Shown here: positions 57,797 to 64,000 of the stretch, piece after piece | How positions within the stretch are numbered: the stretch's first letter is position 1 | Layout: every line of letters starts with the position of its first letter | Source of the DNA: Nitrosomonas sp. Nm51 | GTDB taxonomy: Bacteria; Pseudomonadota; Gammaproteobacteria; Burkholderiales; Nitrosomonadaceae | Direction: 5' to 3' | Assembly (NCBI RefSeq): GCF_900111165.1 | Contig: NZ_FOGH01000006.1 | Location: 38,882 to 102,881, forward strand | Length of the DNA stretch: 64,000 nucleotides | Program-made: the position numbers and the translations under genes | Notes under the pieces: model-generated | Databases searched by the model: none | Told to the model about the DNA's origin: nothing | Seen by the model: only the letters and a program-made list of their open reading frames with translations

Positions 57797-58671
57797 TATT
57801 GCTGGTTATCGCGGGTTGTTTTGGGTTTGGTGAATTCCTTGCTGACGTCAACTACGGCGAGATCACGCAAAAAGTTTCTGCCGATTAACGCCTGTTGTTC
57901 GAATTTACTGCGATCAATCAATGTGAAACTGATTTGTTCATCAAGTTTTCCAAGCTTTACACGCAGCTGAACAATAGGGCGGCGTTGTGATTCCGTTTTG
58001 TGCTTCTTGATTTTGGTATGTCCGCGAACCCGGCGGGTGATTTCAATTTTTTCATTTGTTTCCGGGTCAATAATATTAAATTTTATATAAGGTTTCCCAT
58101 CGCGTTCAAATTCGACCATATCGAGCGCATTCAAAGACGAAGTCTGTGCACCGGTATCAATCCGGGCGCTCAGGCTAATTCCGGGAGGTTCAAGATAAAT
58201 ATACTCCAGGCCACCTAAAATCGTGATGTCATCCTGGGCTCGCTTATTTTGCGAAGCTGATGACTTATTAGATGGATTTTGCGGTTTTTTTGCTGCAGTT
58301 CTGGAGAGGGGGGCGGAAGCAGGCAAACTGTTTGTGCGGGAAGCAGTATTGATTTGATTCTCAAGTTGTATCTGTTGGCTCTCTAACTGTTTTTTTTCTT
58401 CTAGTAATTCAGAAAACAAGGTGACCAGTTCGCTTTCTCTTGCACTAATGGCTGCTTCGCGCGCAATCAGGGCATCTTCACGTCTGTTTAACTCAAACAA
58501 ACGTTCCTTTAAATTGTTTTGTCTTGAAAAAAGTATCTGGTCAGGTGAATTGTTGTTTGAAGATTGAGGATCAGTTGTCTGACAACCCGTAAAAACGGTT
58601 AAACAGACAATTGGGTAAAGAAGTGGTATTGATTTGGATAAAATTGGCTTTTTTCTGGTGTGAAACAGCAT
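57796..58671 (-). CDS. Retropepsin-like (RimK/LysX-type) lipoprotein protease
   Basis: The start at 58671 (MLFHTRKKPILSKSIPLLYP) places a lipoprotein signal peptide ending VFTGC at the N-terminus; the frame opens 44 codons earlier without such a signal. A coiled-coil stretch (about 60-115, rich in E, Q, R) follows. The C-terminal domain (about 150-285) has the aspartic-protease-like motif SARIDTGAQTSSLNA and the later ALIGRNFLRDLAVVDVS, the family annotated ATP-dependent zinc protease. First gene of the three-gene module, overlapping the next by one base. Confidence 0.87.
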   Translation of the reverse strand: MLFHTRKKPILSKSIPLLYPIVCLTVFTGCQTTDPQSSNNNSPDQILFSRQNNLKERLFELNRREDALIAREAAISARESELVTLFSELLEEKKQLESQQIQLENQINTASRTNSLPASAPLSRTAAKKPQNPSNKSSASQNKRAQDDITILGGLEYIYLEPPGISLSARIDTGAQTSSLNALDMVEFERDGKPYIKFNIIDPETNEKIEITRRVRGHTKIKKHKTESQRRPIVQLRVKLGKLDEQISFTLIDRSKFEQQALIGRNFLRDLAVVDVSKEFTKPKTTRDNQQ

Positions 58672-58820
58672 AAATTTAGGAGCCTGTGATTGAATAAATG
58701 ACGAAATATTCGTGCAGACCACGCTAGCAGAAAACCGGATTAGCGATGTGATTTTACCGGTGATCACGCGGATCTTCAATTGCCTTTTTGAAAAAACGGG
58801 CAAACTACTGACCGCCAGTG

Positions 58821-59228
58821 CTAATAAGGATTATCTAGATCGAAAGTCAATGTTTCATCATTGTAGGAGCATATATCGCGGTGTATTTCCAGGCAATGGG
58901 AAGTAATTGTGATTGTGTATGTGCCCGGTTGCAGATTTCTGGTGTCCAGCTCAAATTGAAAATGACCCTGCTTGTCGCTGGAATAGGAGTTCTCGGCAAT
59001 TAACGTACCTTTTCCAGCCGTTACACGAAAATTCAGCAGGACATCAGCTGTGGGCTGTGCATTGTAGTCCACCCATCCGTTAATCACGACCTTTTCTCCG
59101 ACCAAATACTGAGTTTTCGGTTCAATAAGAACGGGTTTTGAAATATGCGTGGCACCTACATTAAAGCCCATGCCATACAATAATGAAACCAGCAGACAGG
59201 CGATGACGTATTTTTTATTTGGCGTCAT
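58821..59228 (-). CDS. Exported Ig-fold-like hypothetical protein
   Basis: From the ATG at 59228 (MTPNKKYVIACLLVSLLYGM) the protein has 135 residues. It has a signal peptide ending near VGA and a beta-sandwich-like domain resembling MG2 or bacterial Ig-like modules (YLVGEKVVINGWVDYNAQPT, FQFELDTRNLQPGTYTITIT). Function unknown. It lies 149 bases upstream of the retropepsin-like gene, on the same strand, and might be co-transcribed with it. Confidence 0.72.
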   Translation of the reverse strand: MTPNKKYVIACLLVSLLYGMGFNVGATHISKPVLIEPKTQYLVGEKVVINGWVDYNAQPTADVLLNFRVTAGKGTLIAENSYSSDKQGHFQFELDTRNLQPGTYTITITSHCLEIHRDICSYNDETLTFDLDNPY

Positions 59229-59436
59229 ATGCAATTTACCATAAATAATCTTATGATTGTTGTATGTTTTGTAGATAGCGCAGAATGAATGTTTGCAATA
59301 CATCTATGGTCGATAAATATACATTCTTCAAACTGCGCCCATTGATATATTTGAATATAACAGGTGTCTCAACACAAAGCCAGTGTAATCTCAATCAGTC
59401 AATCAAATTTGATTAACTGATTGATTGCCGTAAGAT

Positions 59437-61242
59437 TCATTTGTTTTTAGGTGCGAATAAATCGGTAATCGTGCCTTCAGCCATTTCAGCTGCAAAAAGA
59501 ACGGTTTCAGACAGCGTTGGGTGTGGATGAATGGTCAGTCCGATGTCTTTCATGTCAGCGCCCATTTCAAGCGCAAGCACGGTTTCCGCGATCAATTCTC
59601 CTGCATTGATTCCGACAATCCCGGCACCGAGAATTTGACGTGATTTTTTATCCAGAATCAACTGTGTCAGGCCTTCATCGCGCATCATGGAGATAGCCCG
59701 GCCACTGGCTGCCCATGGGAAGCTGGCTTTTTCATAGTCTATACCTTGCTGTCTGGCTTCCCGTTCCGTCAGACCCATCCAGGCGATCTCAGGATCAGTG
59801 TAGGCAACTGATGGAATTGCGCGTGCATCAAATGCGATGTTATGTCCGGCAATGATTTCAGCTGCAAGCTTGCCTTCATAAGCGGCTTTATGGGCAAGCA
59901 TGGGATTGCCGGTAATGTCGCCAATGGCAAAAATGTGTGAGAAATTGGTGCGTAATTGTTTGTCGACCTGAATGAAACCTTTTTGGTCTATCTGTACATC
60001 GATGCGATCTGCGCCAATGCTAAAACCGTTTGGGTGACGACCTGCGGCGATCAAAATACAGTCATAAGTTTGCGGGCCGGGTGCATTTTCACCTTCAAAA
60101 CTGACCGTCAGGGCTGATTTTTTGGGATCAATTTTGATAATGCGGGTTTTCAGATAAATTGCTTCATATTGTTTCTTGAGCCGTCTGTACAACGGTTTGA
60201 TCAAGTCAGCATCGGCAGCCGGAATTAGTTGGTCCATAGATTCCACAATACTGATCTTGCTGCCCAGCGCTGAGTAAACTGTAGCCATTTCAAGGCCGAT
60301 AATACCGCCGCCAATAACCAGCAGATGTTTGGGTATTTTTTCGAGCTTGAGCGCGCCGGTGGAATCAATAATACGTGGATCATCGTATGGCAGCCCTGGT
60401 AAGCGTGTCACACTTGAACCGGCGGCGATAATGCAGCTGTCGAACGAAACGGTTTTTGTGCCTTTTCCGGTTTCCACCTGAAGCATGTGCGGGGACGTAA
60501 ACTGACCGGTGCCATGCAGTATTTCCACCTTGCGTTGCTTTGCCAGTGCATGTAATCCCGTGGTTAATTTTTCGATGGCCGATTCCTTCCATGCCCTCAG
60601 TTTCTCAAGTGAAATTTTAGGTTTGCTAAATGCGATGCCGTGATTTTTGGCTTCTTCTGTATCGGTGATGATTTTTGCAGCATGTAATAATGCTTTAGAT
60701 GGAATGCAGCCGACGTTCAGGCAAACGCCACCCAATGTGGAATAACGCTCGATCAGAATGACTTTCTTACCCAGGTCGGCAGCCCGAAAAGCAGCAGTAT
60801 ATCCGCCCGGCCCGGCTCCAAGCACAACAACCTCTGCGTTCAGATCGCCTCTGGGAAAGTCTGTCTGAGACTGGGTTTGCTTTGATCTATTTGCTGCGTT
60901 GGATGGCAATGGCGGTTCAGGTGCATGTTCCTGCTTATCTGTGTTCGTTGTTTTTTTTTCGCTTTCTGTTGATTTTTTGGACTCGGGCGCTATTGCCTGC
61001 TCAGCAATATTCAGTGTCGCAATGAGCGAACCTTTGGACACCCTGTCGCCGACCTTGACTGAGACTGAATTAATCACACCGGCCTGAGGCGACGGCACTT
61101 CTATGGTTGCCTTGTCAGTTTCCAGCGTAATGAGTGAAGTTTCTTTTTCCACTCTGTCGCCTGAAGATACCAGCACTTCAATTACTGCTACATCGCTGAA
61201 ATCACCGATATCAGGAATCTTTATTTCAATTTCCTGGCTCAT
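59437..61242 (-). CDS. lpd: Dihydrolipoyl dehydrogenase (E3) with N-terminal lipoyl domain
   Basis: Residues 1-80 form a lipoyl domain with the modified Lys in LETDKATIEVPSP. An Ala/Glu/Lys/Pro-rich linker reaches about residue 130. The E3 flavoprotein follows: FAD site VVVLGAGPGGYTAAFRAADL, redox-active disulfide GGVCLNVGCIPSKALL, NAD site VIGGGIIGLEMATVYSALG and the C-terminal HPHPTLSE. It reoxidises dihydrolipoamide in the pyruvate and related dehydrogenase complexes. Lipoyl-E3 fusions are common for the pyruvate complex of betaproteobacteria. The E1/E2 genes are not in the window. It follows proA with a 50-base gap. Confidence 0.95.
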   Translation of the reverse strand: MSQEIEIKIPDIGDFSDVAVIEVLVSSGDRVEKETSLITLETDKATIEVPSPQAGVINSVSVKVGDRVSKGSLIATLNIAEQAIAPESKKSTESEKKTTNTDKQEHAPEPPLPSNAANRSKQTQSQTDFPRGDLNAEVVVLGAGPGGYTAAFRAADLGKKVILIERYSTLGGVCLNVGCIPSKALLHAAKIITDTEEAKNHGIAFSKPKISLEKLRAWKESAIEKLTTGLHALAKQRKVEILHGTGQFTSPHMLQVETGKGTKTVSFDSCIIAAGSSVTRLPGLPYDDPRIIDSTGALKLEKIPKHLLVIGGGIIGLEMATVYSALGSKISIVESMDQLIPAADADLIKPLYRRLKKQYEAIYLKTRIIKIDPKKSALTVSFEGENAPGPQTYDCILIAAGRHPNGFSIGADRIDVQIDQKGFIQVDKQLRTNFSHIFAIGDITGNPMLAHKAAYEGKLAAEIIAGHNIAFDARAIPSVAYTDPEIAWMGLTEREARQQGIDYEKASFPWAASGRAISMMRDEGLTQLILDKKSRQILGAGIVGINAGELIAETVLALEMGADMKDIGLTIHPHPTLSETVLFAAEMAEGTITDLFAPKNK

Positions 61243-61292
61243 AACATCAATTCTGTATGGATTAACAAGAAGCCTTTACGATATCGCAATCG

Positions 61293-62582
61293 TTATTGCC
61301 TGATCTGCCCATCGCCAAGCACGATATATTTTTGGCTGGTCAAACCCTCTAGCCCGACAGGGCCGCGTGCATGGATTTTATCGGTGGAAATACCAATTTC
61401 GGCACCGAGGCCGTACTCAAAACCATCCGCAAAGCGCGTCGTGGTATTGACCATGACCGAACTGGAATCTACTTCGCGCAGAAAGCGACGCGCGCGCGAA
61501 TAATTTTCAGTAACAATTGCATCGGTATGTTGTGAACCGTAATGATTGATATGATCAATAGCCTGATCCAGATCTTCTACGATGCGTATATTTAAGATCG
61601 GTGCGAGATATTCTGTCGGCCAGTCTTCTTCAGTAGCAGGATTCATTTGCGCAATGATGGCGCGGGCATCTTCATCGCCACGCAACTCAACACCTTTTTC
61701 CATATAGATTTTGCCGAGCACGGGCATAATTCTTTGCGCTATACCTGAATTTATCAGTAGGGTTTCCATGGTATTGCACGTGCCGTAACGTTGCGTCTTG
61801 GCATTATCAGCAATCCTGACCGCCTTGTCGAAATCCGCTTGATCATCAATATAGACGTGACAGACACCGTCCAGATGTTTGATCACCGGCACGCGTGCTT
61901 CATTGGAAATGCGTTCGATCAAGCTCTTGCCGCCGCGCGGCACAATTACATCAATATAATTTTGCATTGTAATCAGTTCGCCGACTGCTGTCCGGTCAGT
62001 CGTTTCAATGACTTGCACTGCAGTTTCAGGTAAGCCAGCCGCCGTAAGCCCTTCCCGCACGCATGCTGCAATCGCCTGATTGCTGTGACTGGCTTCCGAA
62101 CCGCCGCGCAGGATCGCAGCATTACCGGCCTTGAGACAAAGCGCTGCGGCATCTGCGGTGACATTGGGACGCGCCTCATAAATAATCCCGATTACCCCGA
62201 GAGGTACACGCATTTTGCCAACCTGAATGCCGGATGGACGATAACTCATGCCCGAGATTTCACCAATCGGGTCGTCCAGCGCAGCAATTTGCAGCAAGCC
62301 CTCAATCATATTTGTAATACCTTTCTGTGACAGGGTTAAACGGTCGATCATGGCAATGTCTAGTCCTTTCGATCTTGCGTTTTTCACATCTTTGTCATTG
62401 GCTGTCAGCAGTATCTGTTCATTGCGCCTGATTGCATCAGCCATCGCAGTCAGTGCGCGGTTTTTGGCGATGGTTTCGGCTTTCGCAACCAATCGTGAAG
62501 CTGCGCGTGCTTGTTGACCGACGGATTGCATGTATTGCTTAATTTCGGCGGTGCTCATGGCTACAAATTGTGATTGATTCAT
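61293..62582 (-). CDS. proA: Gamma-glutamyl phosphate reductase
   Basis: The 429-residue NADPH-dependent enzyme of proline synthesis reduces gamma-glutamyl phosphate to glutamate semialdehyde. The catalytic Cys lies in [13 protein letters not shown]. Other conserved parts are [20 protein letters not shown] and NASTRFADG-type [20 protein letters not shown]. An alternative ATG eight codons in ([10 protein letters not shown]) is possible. No proB is next to it. Confidence 0.96.
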   Translation of the reverse strand: MNQSQFVAMSTAEIKQYMQSVGQQARAASRLVAKAETIAKNRALTAMADAIRRNEQILLTANDKDVKNARSKGLDIAMIDRLTLSQKGITNMIEGLLQIAALDDPIGEISGMSYRPSGIQVGKMRVPLGVIGIIYEARPNVTADAAALCLKAGNAAILRGGSEASHSNQAIAACVREGLTAAGLPETAVQVIETTDRTAVGELITMQNYIDVIVPRGGKSLIERISNEARVPVIKHLDGVCHVYIDDQADFDKAVRIADNAKTQRYGTCNTMETLLINSGIAQRIMPVLGKIYMEKGVELRGDEDARAIIAQMNPATEEDWPTEYLAPILNIRIVEDLDQAIDHINHYGSQHTDAIVTENYSRARRFLREVDSSSVMVNTTTRFADGFEYGLGAEIGISTDKIHARGPVGLEGLTSQKYIVLGDGQIRQ

Positions 62583-62709
62583 TCATTCATGCTTAACTTT
62601 TATACAGGCGATAAACTGATATGACTGTGGTCGTCATTATAGTACAACGCAAATTGAAACGAATTTGTCTTATCAAAGAAGTAAGTCGTTTTGAAATTAA
62701 TGCTGCTTT

Positions 62710-63081
62710 TCAAATGCAAACGACCATTTGCTTAAGAATTGTTTGATCTTCAAGCTTCAAATTCTGAGTAATTGACGACTGCACCAGTCTGCTATGATAG
62801 TAGAAAGCTTTGTACATTAAAACAGAAAAATTTTTATAGACTTGGGGTGAAAGTCGCTGTATCAGATCTACTAAAACGAATACCTGGTCAAGCGACCAAG
62901 GAGTGGCCAAAGGGCGAATCATAATGCCGTATGCGTCGTCGTATTCAAACCAAACAAGTCTCTGATTATATGTGAGCCAGCTGAATAAAATTTTCCGTAG
63001 TTGATGTCTGTTTAAGAAAGATTTCTTGAAAAATGACAACAAAACGCTGCGCAGCGTAAGATGTCGGATTGTTTTCAGCAC
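62710..63081 (-). CDS. Hypothetical protein
   Basis: A 123-codon frame starting at GTG, divergent from the ArsC-like gene with 21 bases between the starts. The composition (many Tyr, Phe, Leu, Trp; WLTYNQRLVWFEYDDAYGIM) looks like a real protein, but no domain is recognised and no strong ribosome binding site is seen. It could be a genuine small cytoplasmic protein or a chance frame. Confidence 0.4.
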   Translation of the reverse strand: MLKTIRHLTLRSVLLSFFKKSFLNRHQLRKILFSWLTYNQRLVWFEYDDAYGIMIRPLATPWSLDQVFVLVDLIQRLSPQVYKNFSVLMYKAFYYHSRLVQSSITQNLKLEDQTILKQMVVCI

Positions 63082-63102
63082 AGATGTTCCGATTAGAAAA
63101 AG

Positions 63103-63459
63103 ATGCTCAAATTTTACGGTTATAAAAAATGCGATACCTGCTGTAAAGCGGAGAAATTTTTGCAGCAGGAGAATATTGCTTTCGAATTCATTGATATTAC
63201 TGAGAGTCCGCCAGCTTTAGAAGAGATAGCCGCAATTGCTAAACTTGCGAAGTTGCCGCTAAAGAAGCTTTTTAATACCAGCGGGGTGCAATATCGCGAG
63301 CTAAAAATTAAAGAGAGGTTGCCCGTATTAGCTGATCAAGAAATTTTTGTGCTTCTGTCCGGAAATGGCCGTTTGATCAAACGGCCGCTCATCACCGATG
63401 GAGCGCGCGCAACGATTGGTTTCGATGAAGCATTGTTTCGTGAGATCTGGTGCCAGTAA
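63103..63459 (+). CDS. ArsC/Spx-family thioredoxin-fold protein
   Basis: The 118-residue protein begins MLKFYGYKKCDTCCKAEKFL, the N-terminal Cys motif of the ArsC/Spx/YffB family, and ends with LIKRPLITDGARATIGFDE, also typical. ArsC members reduce arsenate with glutaredoxin; Spx members bind RNA polymerase; many are uncharacterised. The CxxC pair (CDTC) points to a redox role, but arsenate reduction cannot be asserted without ars neighbours. Confidence 0.88.
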   Translation: MLKFYGYKKCDTCCKAEKFLQQENIAFEFIDITESPPALEEIAAIAKLAKLPLKKLFNTSGVQYRELKIKERLPVLADQEIFVLLSGNGRLIKRPLITDGARATIGFDEALFREIWCQ

Positions 63460-63724
63460 CAAATGGATTACGTATTGTTGGCTGTAATTTTTCAGGCATA
63501 AGCAGCTTTTTTGGAACAAGTAAAGTATGCATCCTATTTGGATTGGCTTTCAATCTTGCGAAATCTGTATTGGCGACTTTTTCTCTTTATTTTGTAATGT
63601 CCGTCACTAAATTGTTGTTCGATGATCTGTTAATCAAGCACTGAACGACCTTGTTAAAAAAGGAATAAATAATTAGTATACCCAGAGTCCCCACGGTTGT
63701 AGTGGAGATTTTATGACAAATGAC

Positions 63725-63754
63725 TTGACTTTATGGTGTAAGGTCGACTAGCCT
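63725..63754 (+). promoter_or_regulatory. Possible amoC promoter
   Basis: TTGACT (63725-63730) and TAGCCT (63749-63754) are spaced by 18 bases, a reasonable -35 with a weak -10, about 130 bases before amoC. The 422-base region 63460-63881 has no gene. It also contains two similar A+T-rich blocks (TTAATTAGTATTAAGG near 63818 and GTAGTATTAATTAAC near 63846) flanking the likely leader. Confidence 0.4.
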
Positions 63755-63881
63755 GTGGGACGCAGCGGTTGGGCGTTTTGAGAAGGCGCTGGAGCTGTTG
63801 TAAAAATAGCGGTACTAATTAATTAGTATTAAGGACAAGAGAAGGTAGTATTAATTAACAAGTAAGTAAGGAGGAATAAAG

Positions 63882-64000
63882 ATGGCGACAACGATGGGAA
63901 CGAGCGGTGCGGCGAGTGCTGACTACGACATGTCATTGTGGTATGACTCTAAGTACTACAAGATAGGTTTGGGTTTGATGCTTGCGGTAGCGATATTTTG
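63882..64000 (+). CDS. amoC: Ammonia monooxygenase subunit C, N-terminal part (runs off the window)
   Basis: The first 39 residues are visible: [29 protein letters not shown] and the first membrane helix [10 protein letters not shown]. They match the AmoC N-terminus of Nitrosomonas. AmoC is one of three membrane subunits of the copper enzyme that oxidises ammonia to hydroxylamine. TAAGGAGGAATAAAG gives a strong ribosome binding site. amoA and amoB would be expected beyond the edge if this is the operon copy; single extra amoC copies also exist in this genus. Confidence 0.95.
   Translation, partial: MATTMGTSGAASADYDMSLWYDSKYYKIGLGLMLAVAIF

Noticed and set aside
63450..63644. 64-codon frame after the ArsC-like gene
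   Set aside because: It overlaps the stop of that gene, lacks a ribosome binding site and looks like chance hydrophobic coding.
1..64000. CRISPR arrays, tRNA or rRNA genes
   Set aside because: No regularly spaced short repeats and no tRNA T-loop or rRNA-like segments were seen. A covariance-model scan would be needed to exclude a single tRNA.

Overview
The window comes from an ammonia-oxidising betaproteobacterium of the Nitrosomonas type. The decisive evidence is at the right edge, where the first 39 residues of ammonia monooxygenase subunit C (amoC) are encoded behind a strong ribosome binding site. The betaproteobacterial gene order rpsB-tsf-pyrH-frr-uppS-cdsA-dxr-rseP-bamA-skp-fabZ-rnhB agrees. 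No rRNA, tRNA or CRISPR array was seen.

Layout. 1-4936 (-) is the N-terminal part of a giant secreted protein: a propeller-like domain, then alternating Ig-like and DNRLRE domains, including a near-identical 1,179-bp tandem duplication. 4937-9779 holds a BCCT transporter, a lipoprotein cytochrome c and an Fnr-type oxygen sensor with its own FNR box. 10070-21754 is the translation, isoprenoid and envelope run from rpsB to rnhB. 21776-25635 carries a CopD-like membrane protein, slyD and mutS. 25768-29293 is accessory DNA: transposase remnants, a secreted Cys-rich protein, an IS1595-type element with a nonsense mutation, and the tail of a lantibiotic-dehydratase-like gene. 29412-32096 has lnt and an LpxK-like/Trm112 fusion whose kinase motifs are eroded. 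32462-39293 (-) is a glycogen block: glgC, two GH57 genes and pgi. 39658-48647 mixes a PhoD-like phosphatase, an insertion graveyard (IS630 and IS4-type remnants, group II intron tail), small membrane proteins, a decayed IS5-type element, an rlmL-like methyltransferase and xseA. 49068-55259 carries exbB and hopanoid genes (hpnA, shc, hpnG) with mlaA among them. 55246-58671 (-) is a three-gene ATP-grasp / inactive transglutaminase / retropepsin-like module. 59437-63459 has lpd (E3 with lipoyl domain), proA and an ArsC/Spx-like gene. amoC starts at 63882.

The most interesting pattern is about the outer membrane. The bamA-skp-fabZ-rnhB run lacks lpxD, lpxA and lpxB at the places where they usually sit. 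The only LpxK homologue has lost its P-loop and DDGLQH motifs but kept an open frame. exbB stands alone without the exbD-lpxK-kdsB genes that often follow it. Hopanoid genes and mlaA are present. This raises the testable idea that the lineage has lost or remodelled lipid A.

Two families of small inverted-repeat elements (about 155-160 bp in three copies, about 265-270 bp in two copies) are scattered in the accessory gaps. One of them supplies the stop codon of a neighbouring gene.
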